Part shown: positions 42,744 through 51,862 of the stretch, one piece after another
How the letters are laid out: each line of letters opens with the position of its first letter
Numbering within the stretch: the first letter of the stretch is position 1
Source of the DNA: Cognatundibacterium jejuense
GTDB lineage: Bacteria; Pseudomonadota; Gammaproteobacteria; Burkholderiales; Burkholderiaceae_D
Reading direction: 5' to 3'
Assembly: GCF_014284255.1 (NCBI RefSeq)
Contig: NZ_JACOFV010000013.1
Location: 1 to 64,000 of the forward strand
Length of the DNA: 64,000 nt
Notes under the pieces: generated by a model
Told to the model about the DNA's origin: nothing
The model's input: the letters and a program-made list of their open reading frames with translations, nothing else
Database searches by the model: none
Made by a program: the position numbers and the translations under genes

Positions 42744-45521
42744 ATGCGGTTGAAACAATGGTTTAAAGTAAAGAAAGTCTTTGTTGTAGCGCCATTAGTG
42801 ACGCTACTCTTTGCATGTGGTGGCGGCGGTGGCGGAGGACAAAGTACTACAACCAATGCCGGAACTTCACAAAATGGAACAACATCGGATACGTCAGGGG
42901 GAGCGCCAACAGATCTAATTGCTCTTGCTCTCAAGAGTGGTGATCCAAGTCATTTAAGTATTGCCGATGCGCCTACCTTATTGCAACAAGCGACGGCATT
43001 AGCGATCAAGTATCAACAACAGCAAAGTACAGCCATCAGCTCTATATATGCAGGTAATGGAGTCACTCCGGTTTTAAATCTGACTACCAATAGTAGTGAT
43101 ATCAATATCAGGAATCATACGATGGCTGCTCCGTTAGTGACTGCTGATGATGGTAGTACACTTGCAGCTGTTGCGATGTATGGTCAGGGGCGTGCACTTG
43201 CGTATGGTGCCGATGTTTTAAAGTGGATCGCAACGCAGTCAAAAGAAATTCAGCATACCCCAGTTTTTAATCAGGCATTTACCTGGGCGGTGACAGGTAA
43301 CGCCTCAGGTAAGCTGCCGACAACCGTCAAATTTGCGACGGCTGGCTACGATGCGCCGACAGTTGGGACGTTAATTGCCTCACTGGGCGCTACGCCACAG
43401 GCAGTGACCTGCGATCTTGTTGATCCAACGAATAGCTGTTGGATTAACCTCGATGTACTGGTCTTTGGAGCAGGAACACGCATTGATTCCGCCTTGTCGG
43501 CACAGATTTATAAATATCTCGCAGCAGGAAAAGCTGTCGTCTACATGCACGCTAGTTGGATTGACTCGGCTGGTGGACGGCAGGTGCTCAATGGCATGGG
43601 AATGGATCTGGGGGGATATCCTGGTAATTATTTCGCTTCCGCATCGGCTGTTTCGGTGGCGAGCGGTACGTCCGTGAGTAGCATGCTGCAGCGAAATGAT
43701 CAGTTGACGCCTTTAGTAACTACACTGGGTTATCTCGGGCAAGCGCAGCCTTCCTTAAAGCTCAGTACGGATGCTTCCCCTGCGACCGCTATCACTTTCT
43801 TCCATAATGATCTAGGTACAATGCAAAGTAATGGGATAGATCTGTTTAATAGCCCTGCTACTGATTTGTATCGTTTACTGGTGTTGTGGGCGGATTTATA
43901 CCGACCAATGATTAAGTATGGTTCTATCAACCGAGATACAGCTGCGGGCGATTTTTTGCGCACCTATGCCTCCGATTCCTGGGTAACGTTTAACCGTGCG
44001 ACGACAACAACAGCAACAGCAGGTCAAGGCGATTACATGCCTGCCGCCGCGCAAGCGATTCCGGTTAGCAGTACTGATGAAACAATTACTGTCACGATTC
44101 CACAAGCATCAGGAATTACCTTGATTGGTCGCGGCGCGATTCCAGCAAAGCCAATCTCTATTCAGGTTGTCGATAGTGGTAGTGTCACTGGCTTGTCTGT
44201 ACAAACCAACCATCTGCGCACTTGGGGCGATCCGTTGACGGATGATGTTGCTACAAAATACAAACGTCCACGTCGTCCTAATTCGTTTGCTATTCCACTT
44301 TCGACGTCAAGCACGGCTTCTCCAATGGTGTTTAATTCGCCGTTCGGAGGGCCACTGATGTTGAATTATTCAGGAGCAACGCCAGGTCAGACGATTACGC
44401 TCAAAATTCGTGGTGCTGCTAAGTATTCTCACTTTGATATGACGCAGCCACAATCTGCACAAGACTATGCTGATGCGATTGCGGCGACCAAGCGTAAAGA
44501 CTTTGGTTGGCAGACCTTGAAGCTAGTGGGTGGCGAAATTCAGCAAATTATTGGCTATGTTAACGTCAATGTTGATCCAAATACGTTCATTCAAACGCAG
44601 ATCAAGGATATGTTATTCAACTCCAATCACATTGCAAATGGATATAACGATGTTGGGATGACGACGAACGTCTCTACACTGTGCACGCAGTTTGGCTGGA
44701 CCTGTGATGGTAATATCCATCGAGCACCAAACATGCAGCATATGGTCGGCTGGATTGCAACGTGTGGTTACCTCTGCTCAGGCAACCCAACTGATGGCTA
44801 CGCTGGTATCGATGCAGGTTGGGGTTGGGCGCACGAGATGGGGCATAACACTGTACAACGTGTTTTGCATATTGCGTTTAACGGTCAGGGGTGTGTAGTG
44901 GAATGCGATAACAATATTCTGGCTAGTGCACAAATGATCCGCCAATATAAATTGCTGGGAGTTGATACCGGACACACGACTGATCATGCAACTTTATACA
45001 AGGATATCGTCGCCAATCGGGCAACAGGTTTGACAGGAAACGCCAAAGTGCTGGATATGCAAACCCATCTGTGGACGATGGCGAATCAGGACCCAATGCG
45101 GGCTGTGCATTTTCAGTTAGCGTTTTTATTCAGTCGCTATCGCGCTAATGAAATCGTTCCTACTATGGAAACGACTTTAGATTTCTTAAGTCTCCTTAAT
45201 AAGAGCGATCGTCTGGTTGCTAAGGCGTGGGATCCGAATAACAAGGGCAAGTACGGCATGAGTCGTTTTGCAGATAACAGTAGCATTTCTAATCCTGATT
45301 TGATATTTGTATTGAGCTCGAAAATCATTGGTCAGGATCTGCGGAATATCTTTGCAATGTATGGAATTACATTATCACAAGCGGCACTCGATTCTGTGGC
45401 TGATTTGAATTTGCCGGTATTGCCTGAGCAGTTTTATGCGCTGGCACAAAGTAAATTTAATCAGGTATCAACCGGCCAATGGTTGGATTTATCGAAGTCA
45501 ACGCCGGTTTATCCGTTCTGA
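42744..45521 (+). CDS. ImpA-type secreted metalloprotease lipoprotein (M88)
   Basis: About 925 residues from ATG at 42744. The N-terminus is a lipoprotein signal, VAPLVTLLFACGGGGGGGQS, with Cys about 25 and a glycine run. The zinc site is H697-E698-M-G-H701 in GWGWAHEMGHNTVQ, at almost the place it has in Pseudomonas aeruginosa ImpA (923 residues), an immunomodulating protease that cleaves next to O-glycans. Neighbouring tryptophans and a CVVECDNNI loop support the match. Beta-sandwich domains probably fill 400-570. It may act on mucin-like glycoproteins. Confidence 0.85.
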   Translation: MRLKQWFKVKKVFVVAPLVTLLFACGGGGGGGQSTTTNAGTSQNGTTSDTSGGAPTDLIALALKSGDPSHLSIADAPTLLQQATALAIKYQQQQSTAISSIYAGNGVTPVLNLTTNSSDINIRNHTMAAPLVTADDGSTLAAVAMYGQGRALAYGADVLKWIATQSKEIQHTPVFNQAFTWAVTGNASGKLPTTVKFATAGYDAPTVGTLIASLGATPQAVTCDLVDPTNSCWINLDVLVFGAGTRIDSALSAQIYKYLAAGKAVVYMHASWIDSAGGRQVLNGMGMDLGGYPGNYFASASAVSVASGTSVSSMLQRNDQLTPLVTTLGYLGQAQPSLKLSTDASPATAITFFHNDLGTMQSNGIDLFNSPATDLYRLLVLWADLYRPMIKYGSINRDTAAGDFLRTYASDSWVTFNRATTTTATAGQGDYMPAAAQAIPVSSTDETITVTIPQASGITLIGRGAIPAKPISIQVVDSGSVTGLSVQTNHLRTWGDPLTDDVATKYKRPRRPNSFAIPLSTSSTASPMVFNSPFGGPLMLNYSGATPGQTITLKIRGAAKYSHFDMTQPQSAQDYADAIAATKRKDFGWQTLKLVGGEIQQIIGYVNVNVDPNTFIQTQIKDMLFNSNHIANGYNDVGMTTNVSTLCTQFGWTCDGNIHRAPNMQHMVGWIATCGYLCSGNPTDGYAGIDAGWGWAHEMGHNTVQRVLHIAFNGQGCVVECDNNILASAQMIRQYKLLGVDTGHTTDHATLYKDIVANRATGLTGNAKVLDMQTHLWTMANQDPMRAVHFQLAFLFSRYRANEIVPTMETTLDFLSLLNKSDRLVAKAWDPNNKGKYGMSRFADNSSISNPDLIFVLSSKIIGQDLRNIFAMYGITLSQAALDSVADLNLPVLPEQFYALAQSKFNQVSTGQWLDLSKSTPVYPF

Positions 45522-45568
45522 TCCGGAACCCAAGAAGTGCGATGACTCTCGCTCTTGGTTGACGACCA

Positions 45569-45870
45569 CTAAGACTTGATCAGATTGATCAAAATTTGGT
45601 GTTCGTCATCCGCGAGGTTTATCAATGGTATTCGCAAGAATATTGTTGGAATGTTCTGTCAATAACGCGAGATTTCAAGCAATTCGGTGCCATCCAGTTT
45701 TTCAAATTGCTGATAACGGTGAGTGAGTTGATCACCAGGTTGTTCAGCTCACTAGCTACTCGCTTTGTGATATGAGAATTTTGAACCAGAAACGGCCTTT
45801 TCTTGATTGAGCGAGCGGCAGAGAGATGACCGATCGTAAGGATCAATTCCTGCCTGGCACGTTTCTTAGC
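45569..45870 (-). pseudogene. decayed gene remnant
   Basis: On the minus strand RQELILTIGHLSAARSIKK and VQNSHITKRVASELNN run in one frame, then the frame shifts near 45720 to GDQLTHRYQQFEKLDGTELL and EISRY, is broken by a TGA where TGG would give RYWQN, and goes on NIPTIFLRIPLINLADDEHQ to a stop at 45569. Two lesions in about 280 bp make it a pseudogene. I do not recognise the family. Confidence 0.5.
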
Positions 45871-45994
45871 GCTTTAATAAGCCGGGATATCTGCTTTATG
45901 AATGACGGATATATAAAAAAATTAGTTTGCGTTCTTGGTGCGCTGCAATATAGTATCAACTGTCTCCTCCAACTCCCGCAAAGGATTGGAATTA

Positions 45995-46020
45995 AGCCCG
46001 CCTCGAGCGGGCTATTTTTT
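45995..46020 (+). terminator. rho-independent terminator
   Basis: AGCCCGC-ctcga-GCGGGCT followed by ATTTTTTT. There is no plus-strand gene directly before it, so it may end a small RNA or belong to the decayed locus. Confidence 0.75.
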
Positions 46021-46329
46021 TATGTGCTTTGCAGTCTGCCTGAACGATGTAGTACCGCGTTTGCTGCTGCATCAAGTATTTTTCTTGCGAACCAATATGT
46101 TTCGACATGTGTGTGAGAGGCAGATGGGAGTAACATCGTGTCATTACTGTGGACTTGAAATCCAAACCGGTTTTAATGCGCGACGTCACGTTGTATTGCT
46201 GATGAAATTGATTCGCTTTCAATATTGGTCAATATGCTTCAATATTCAATGGCGACAATTTCACAGAAATGAAGTGGAATTCTTCGGTTCTATTTCATCG
46301 TCGCTATATTTAACGAGCGCAAATTTTTT

Positions 46330-46941
46330 ATGATTATGATTGATCAACACCAGATAACAGGCTTACTGCTTGCCGGTGGTTTAGGTACCAGAATGGGGCG
46401 CGTTGATAAGGGCTTACAGGTGTTTCGTAATATGCCCTTAGCACGCCATGTCCTCATGCGGTTAGCACCGCAAGTCGGTGCTGTTATTATCAATGCCAAC
46501 CAGAATGTCGATCAGTATCAGGCTTTTTCCTATCCTGTTCTCTCCGATCAGATGGCCGGTTTTGCCGGGCCATTAGCGGGACTGCAAACCGGATTACAAC
46601 ATTGTCAGACGCCGTATCTGTTATCGGTGCCGTGTGATTCGCCGTTGTTGCCTTTGAACCTGGTTGCTCGATTGTCTGAAGGCTTAATAGTGAACGACGC
46701 GGATCTTGCCGTCGCTGTTACCTTAGAATCAGAAAACGGCGTAAGCTATCGTCAAAGGCATCCGGTTTTTGCCCTCATGAAATTATCGGTGCTTCCTGGC
46801 CTGAATGATTTTCTCAATGGTGGTGGTCGTAAAGTTGATGCCTGGTTTCAGCAATTAGCTGTCGCTGAAGTACTATTTGAAGATCATTCCGGCTTCGCGA
46901 ATATCAATACCTTACAAGAACTAAAGCAACTTGAGTCCTGA
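46330..46941 (+). CDS. mobA: molybdenum cofactor guanylyltransferase MobA
   Basis: A 203-residue enzyme that joins GMP to molybdopterin to make the bis-MGD cofactor. N-terminal nucleotidyltransferase motif LLAGGLGTRMGRVDKGLQVF, the Mg-binding SVPCDSPLLP, and HPVFALMK are visible. MobA is cytoplasmic. moeA follows 1 nt after its stop. Confidence 0.95.
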   Translation: MIMIDQHQITGLLLAGGLGTRMGRVDKGLQVFRNMPLARHVLMRLAPQVGAVIINANQNVDQYQAFSYPVLSDQMAGFAGPLAGLQTGLQHCQTPYLLSVPCDSPLLPLNLVARLSEGLIVNDADLAVAVTLESENGVSYRQRHPVFALMKLSVLPGLNDFLNGGGRKVDAWFQQLAVAEVLFEDHSGFANINTLQELKQLES

Positions 46942-46942
46942 C

Positions 46943-48244
46943 ATGAACCAACAAGTCACACCCACCATATCGTTAAACGAGACTATCAGTACGATGGGAT
47001 ATGATGACCCGCAGAATTTATCTGTTAACAAAGCCCGGGAATTGATTAACCAATCGATTCAGCCAACTTGTACTATTGAACATTTACCCATCCAACAAGC
47101 ATTGGGGCGTGTGCTGGCAGAAGATATCGTCTCCGGAATGAATGTACCAGCCCATGACAACTCTGCCATGGATGGCTATGCTTTTTCTGGCAATACATTA
47201 TCGACTGTAGAAGAAGTAAGTTACAGGATCATCGGTAAAGCGTTTGCTGGTCGGGCGTATCAGGGAACCGTAGCGGCAGGCGAATGCGTTCGTATTATGA
47301 CTGGCGCAGTCATGCCCGATGGTTGCGATACCGTCGTGCCGCTAGAGTTTATCAGCAAAGCCAGCGAAGACAGTATTCACGTCGCGCCAGGTTGCATCCA
47401 GCCTGGCAGCAATCGACGAATGGCCGGAGAAGATCTGGCGATTGGCAAAATTGCTTTACGCCGCGGCAAAGTACTTCGCCCGGCAGACTTGGGTTTGTTG
47501 GCGTCTTTAGGTATTGCGACCGTTCCAGTGCAGCGTCGGCTGCGCGTAGCATTTTTCTCCACCGGTGATGAACTACGTTCGGTCGATCAGCCTTTGGATG
47601 AAGGCTGTATTTACGACAGCAATCGTTATACGCTGCATGCAATGCTAACGCGATTAGGTTGTGAACTGATCGATATGGGTGTCGTTAAGGATGACACCGT
47701 GACGCTGGAAGCGAGTTTCAGACAAGCTTGCGAACATGCAGACGTCGTTATTACTACTGGAGGTGTCTCTCTCGGAGATGCCGACTATATCCGGCAAACC
47801 ATGGCGCAATTAGGTGAGGTGGCATTTTGGTCTATCGCCATGCGCCCCGGAAGACCCATGGCGTTCGGAAAAATCAACTCCAATGGTAAAGGCGCCTATT
47901 TATTTGGATTGCCTGGCAATCCGGTTGCAGTGATGGTGAGTTTCTATTTCTTCGTCAAACAAGCACTGTTGCAGATGCAAGGGGCGGAACATGCACCACC
48001 GCTGATGCTCAAGGCGAGCAGCAAACATGCGATCAAAAAGCGCGCTGGTCGAACTGAGTATCAACGCGGCATCGCAGAAATTAACGCAGCAGGCGAACTG
48101 GAAGTCAGCATTACAGGATCGCAAGGTTCCGGAATACTACGCTCGATGTCTGAGGCTAACTGTATGATTGTGTTAGACCACGATCAGGAGCATGTGACGG
48201 CTGGTGCTAAGGTGATGATCGTACTGTTTGAGGGATTGATATAG
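46943..48244 (+). CDS. moeA: molybdopterin molybdenumtransferase MoeA
   Basis: About 433 residues from ATG at 46943. It inserts molybdate into adenylated molybdopterin. Family features: ALGRVLAEDIVSGMNVPAHD with NSAMDGYAF, the GEDLAIGKIALRRGKVL domain, TTGGVSLGDADYIRQ as the molybdopterin-binding loop, and FGLPGNPVAVMVSF near the active site. It follows mobA in one transcript. Molybdoenzyme genes are not in the window. Confidence 0.95.
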   Translation: MNQQVTPTISLNETISTMGYDDPQNLSVNKARELINQSIQPTCTIEHLPIQQALGRVLAEDIVSGMNVPAHDNSAMDGYAFSGNTLSTVEEVSYRIIGKAFAGRAYQGTVAAGECVRIMTGAVMPDGCDTVVPLEFISKASEDSIHVAPGCIQPGSNRRMAGEDLAIGKIALRRGKVLRPADLGLLASLGIATVPVQRRLRVAFFSTGDELRSVDQPLDEGCIYDSNRYTLHAMLTRLGCELIDMGVVKDDTVTLEASFRQACEHADVVITTGGVSLGDADYIRQTMAQLGEVAFWSIAMRPGRPMAFGKINSNGKGAYLFGLPGNPVAVMVSFYFFVKQALLQMQGAEHAPPLMLKASSKHAIKKRAGRTEYQRGIAEINAAGELEVSITGSQGSGILRSMSEANCMIVLDHDQEHVTAGAKVMIVLFEGLI

Positions 48245-48335
48245 CTGTCAATTTGCTTCACGCGATTGAAGCATGGATAGATAGAAATATGAGTCGAATG
48301 AGAGTTGAATACGAGGGGGTTAAAACTTTAAGTAC

Positions 48336-48367
48336 CGTTTGATCCAATTTGATCCAGTTTGATCCAA
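48336..48367. repeat. three tandem TTTGATCCA(A/G) units
   Basis: A ten-base unit (TTTGATCCA plus A or G) is repeated three times between moeA and the YcaO terminator. Purpose unknown. Confidence 0.8.
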
Positions 48368-48397
48368 TACAATAAGCAAGTTAACATTTGATAAAAT

Positions 48398-48431
48398 AAC
48401 CCCGGCTTAAACATTCGCTTAAGCCGGGGTT
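48398..48431 (-). terminator. terminator of the OsmC-YcaO gene
   Basis: AACCCCGGCTTAA pairs with TTAAGCCGGGGTT, T-rich on the minus strand beyond. Confidence 0.9.
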
Positions 48432-48470
48432 GAAATTCATTGTCACTGATGCAGACTTAAAGCAATGATG

Positions 48471-50675
48471 TTATTTCGATGTTGCCGCCGCCTTAGCACG
48501 TGCAGTATGCAACTTTTTGTAGCTGTCGATGAGACGGGCGTGACGATCTAGTCCCTCCAGTTTCATGCTGGTCGGGGTTAAACCGTAAAAGCGTACACTG
48601 CCGTTCACGGAGCCTAAAACTGCATCCATGCGTTCATTGCCAAACATGCGACGGAAATTGGTTTCGTAATCGGCCAGCTCCAAGTCATCATCCAGCATGA
48701 CTTCCAGCACCACATTCAAGGCTTGATAAAACAAGCCGCGTTCGACGGTGTTGTCGTTGTAATGTAAGAAGGCACCGACAAGTTCATGCGTTTCTTCAAA
48801 CTCTTCCAGCGCTAAATTGATCAGTAATTTCAATTCCAGCACGGTCAGTTGACCCCAGACGGTGTTTTCATCAAATTCGATACCGATCAAGGTGGCGATG
48901 TCGCTGTAATCGTCCAGCTCGTTATTTTCTAAACGGTCTAACAGGTCGCCAAGGTCTTCTTCGTCCAACTGATGCAGATTCAAAATATCGCTGCGGAACA
49001 ATAAGGCTTTGTTGGTGTTATCCCAGACTAAATCTTCGACCGGGTACACTTCCGAATAGCCTGGTACCAGGATGCGGCAAGCAGTGGCACCTAACTGGTC
49101 ATAGACAGCGGTGTAAACTTCTTTGCCCATTTCTGCAAGGATGCCGAACAAGGTTGCGGCTTCCTCGCTATTGGAATTTTCACCTTCGCTGGAGAAATCC
49201 CATTCGACGAATTCATAATCCGCTTTGGCGCTGAAGAAGCGCCATGACACCACACCGCTGGAATCGATAAAGTGTTCCACAAAGTTGTTTGGCTCAGTCA
49301 CCGCATTGCTGACAAAGGTAGGTTGCGGCAAATCATTCAAGCCTTCAAAACTGCGACCTTGGAGCAATTCCGTCAGGCTGCGCTCCAGCGCGACTTCTAA
49401 GCTCGGATGGGCACCAAATGAAGCGAACACACCACCAGTACGTGGGTTCATCAAGGTCACGCACATGACAGGGTATTGACCGCCGAGGGACGCATCTTTG
49501 ACCAGCACTGGAAAACCTTGTTCTTCCAAGCCTTGTATGCCCGCCAGAATGCCAGGAAATTTCGCCAGCACTTCTTGCGGTACGTCAGGTAAGGCAATTT
49601 CACCTTCCAGAATCTCACGTTTGACTGCGCGTTCGAAAATTTCTGACAAGCATTGGACTTGCGCTTCAGCGAGTGTATTACCAGCACTCATGCCGTTACT
49701 GGCAAACAGGTTTTCGATCAGATTGGATGGGAAGTACACGGTCGCACCATCCGATTGACGTACATAGGGCAGTGAGCAAATGCCACGTTCTTTATTGCCG
49801 GAATTGGTATCGATCAGATGCGAACCACGTAGCTCGCCGTCAGGGTTGTAGATGTCGAGGCAGTAGTCATCCAGAATTTCTTTTGGCAGGGCATCTTTTT
49901 TGCTCGGTTTAAACCAGCGTTCATTCGGGTAATGCACGAAATCAGCATTGGCGATGTCTTCACCCCAGAAAGAACCGGCATAAAAATGGTTGCAACTCAG
50001 GCGTTCGATATATTCGCCCAATGCGGATGCCAATGCGCTTTCTTTCGTTGCGCCTTTGCCATTCGTGAAGCACATCGGTGAATGGGCGTCGCGAATATGC
50101 AGTGACCACACATTCGGAATAATATTACGCCACGATGCAATTTCGATTTTGATACCTAAACCTGCCAACAAGCCAGACATATTGGCGATGGTCTGCTCTA
50201 GCGGCAAATCTTTACCGAGGATATACGTGGCTGCATCAGCACCCGGGCTTAAGGTCAGTAAAGCCTGCGCATCGGCATCGAGATTTTCTACCTCTTCGAT
50301 GACAAACTCAGGACCTTCTTGCACCACTTTTTTGACCGTGCAACGTTCGATAGAGCGCAAAATACCTTCGCGGTCTTTGGCAGAAATATCGGCCGGTAAT
50401 TCAACCTGAATTTTAAAAATCTGGGCGTAACGATTTTCAGGGTCGACAATATTGTTTTGTGAAAGGCGGATATTTTCAGTAGGAATATTGCGGGTATTGC
50501 AATATAACTTCACAAAATAGGCAGCACACAAGGCTGATGATGCTAAAAAGTAATCAAAAGGCCCCGGCGCTGAGCCGTCACCTTTGTAACGGATAGGCTG
50601 ATCGGCTATGACCGTAAAATCATCGAATTTGGCTTCAAGACGAAGCTTATCGAGAAAGTTGACCTTAATTTCCAT
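48471..50675 (-). CDS. ycaO: OsmC-YcaO fusion protein
   Basis: A 734-residue protein. Residues 1-145 are an OsmC-like domain (FDDFTVIADQPIRYKGDG and APGPFDYFLASSALCAAYFV, with a cysteine in place as in peroxidases). About 165-545 is the YcaO domain, an ATP-dependent cyclodehydratase fold (SLHIRDAHSPMCFTNGKGAT, ALGEYIERLSCNHFY, QCLSEIFERAVK, ELLQGRSFEGL). The last about 190 residues are acidic and helical, as in E. coli YcaO, which is linked to RimO methylthiolation of ribosomal S12. No RiPP precursor gene adjoins. Confidence 0.92.
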   Translation of the reverse strand: MEIKVNFLDKLRLEAKFDDFTVIADQPIRYKGDGSAPGPFDYFLASSALCAAYFVKLYCNTRNIPTENIRLSQNNIVDPENRYAQIFKIQVELPADISAKDREGILRSIERCTVKKVVQEGPEFVIEEVENLDADAQALLTLSPGADAATYILGKDLPLEQTIANMSGLLAGLGIKIEIASWRNIIPNVWSLHIRDAHSPMCFTNGKGATKESALASALGEYIERLSCNHFYAGSFWGEDIANADFVHYPNERWFKPSKKDALPKEILDDYCLDIYNPDGELRGSHLIDTNSGNKERGICSLPYVRQSDGATVYFPSNLIENLFASNGMSAGNTLAEAQVQCLSEIFERAVKREILEGEIALPDVPQEVLAKFPGILAGIQGLEEQGFPVLVKDASLGGQYPVMCVTLMNPRTGGVFASFGAHPSLEVALERSLTELLQGRSFEGLNDLPQPTFVSNAVTEPNNFVEHFIDSSGVVSWRFFSAKADYEFVEWDFSSEGENSNSEEAATLFGILAEMGKEVYTAVYDQLGATACRILVPGYSEVYPVEDLVWDNTNKALLFRSDILNLHQLDEEDLGDLLDRLENNELDDYSDIATLIGIEFDENTVWGQLTVLELKLLINLALEEFEETHELVGAFLHYNDNTVERGLFYQALNVVLEVMLDDDLELADYETNFRRMFGNERMDAVLGSVNGSVRFYGLTPTSMKLEGLDRHARLIDSYKKLHTARAKAAATSK

Positions 50676-50853
50676 GAGAGATATCCAAAATAATGTTCAA
50701 AATACGTTGAACGCTATTATCCATGTTTTAGGCTCGCCTCACATGGAATTGCAGTCTCACTGACTTTGCTTGGTGTGGCGACTGGGATATGTCAATTTGG
50801 AATCGAAAGTGCTAAGAAAAGCAATCAGAAAAGATAGGAAATTGAAATCAGAA

Positions 50854-51105
50854 CTAACTTTTTTCCCATAAGCCGCAGGCGGATACGAGATGGGTGTCAT
50901 ACCAATAATTTTTGATGCGAGTGGTGAGGTTGAAAGCCTGCATATCATCAATCGCGAGTTCTGCAATCAGATATGGATGTTCGGCATTGCCATCGCTAAT
51001 AATTTTCATATCGAGAATAGGGCTCGCGTGGATGTGCTCAAGGAACTCACGTGCAGTTTGTTCGTTAAGGCTGTGGTGAAAGCCAGTGAAAATTATTTTA
51101 TGCAT
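50854..51105 (-). CDS. hypothetical small protein beside ycaO
   Basis: An 83-residue protein, MHKIIFTGFHHSLNEQTARE onward, with NYWYDTHLVSACGLW near the end. A ferredoxin-like beta-alpha-beta pattern is possible. It reads in the same direction as, and ends 178 bp before, the OsmC-YcaO gene, so it may belong with it. No family recognised. Confidence 0.55.
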   Translation of the reverse strand: MHKIIFTGFHHSLNEQTAREFLEHIHASPILDMKIISDGNAEHPYLIAELAIDDMQAFNLTTRIKNYWYDTHLVSACGLWEKS

Positions 51106-51457
51106 AGAACTCCTGTTCTGTTTGAAACTATTAATCTACTGTTACATTCGTTTGGTTTTATCTTGGTCATTTATCAATACGTTGTTTAACGGCGCCTTTT
51201 CACATGCCGAGGCTTTATCTTATCTGTGGGATTGGCTTACTTTCTAAGTACTTTTTCCAATTACGGACCGATCAATAGACCTAAGTGCAGTGTACAAATA
51301 CTGACAATTATAAAGTGATTCATTAAAGTTAAGAAAATCCTTCAGTAAATCTCGCCTGACGTTCAATTTGACATTAAATTTTAAGTGCTCTACCGAACAG
51401 TTGTTCTTCGGCGCTTTGGATAAGATCAAATTTCTTTCAAACGTATCAGGAGCAGTG
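51106..51457. other. intergenic before the BON gene
   Basis: About 350 bp. No gene supported; an open frame from 51368 is not used because AGGAG sits before the ATG at 51458. Confidence 0.4.
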
Positions 51458-51784
51458 ATGAACCTCAAATTTGGCGCTTTATGTATCTGGGTCGCATGCA
51501 CGCTGGTTCCGGCGTCTGCGGTGTATGCAGATGACGCTGATCAGGATCACCCCATTAACCTGGTCAAAGACTCTATCATCACCACGAAGATCAAAGCAAA
51601 GCTGGTGGCAGATAAGGTTTCCAGCTTTGCGAGTATTAAGGTGGAAACGGATAATAAGGGTGTTGTCTGGCTGAGTGGCAGCGCCCCAACGCAGACGTTG
51701 ATTGATAAAGCAGAAGCAGTTGCACACGATACCGCCGGTGTCAGAGCCGTCAAAAACCATATCACGATCAAGACAGATTATTGA
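51458..51784 (+). CDS. periplasmic BON domain protein (OsmY-like)
   Basis: A 108-residue protein with a signal peptide (about 1-24, ending VYA) and one BON domain: LVKDSIITTKIKAKLVADKV, IKVETDNKGVVWLSGSAPTQ, HDTAGVRAVKNHITI. BON domains bind phospholipid and protect the envelope under osmotic stress. ATG at 51458 follows AGGAGC. Confidence 0.9.
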   Translation: MNLKFGALCIWVACTLVPASAVYADDADQDHPINLVKDSIITTKIKAKLVADKVSSFASIKVETDNKGVVWLSGSAPTQTLIDKAEAVAHDTAGVRAVKNHITIKTDY

Positions 51785-51862
51785 CGACCTGAAAATTCGC
51801 ATGGCATCGATAGACTTATCGGATGCTTCAACATTCGCATTAGCAAAGCCTGGAGATCATCA

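Larger units (their letters stand above)
45522..46329. other. long intergenic with gene remnant and terminator
   Basis: About 800 bp. It holds the decayed minus-strand gene (45569-45870), a terminator hairpin at 45995-46020, and no other supported gene. Confidence 0.5.

Noticed and set aside
48336-48367. Transposon end from the GATCCA repeats
   Set aside because: Three short tandem units only, with no inverted partner or transposase nearby.
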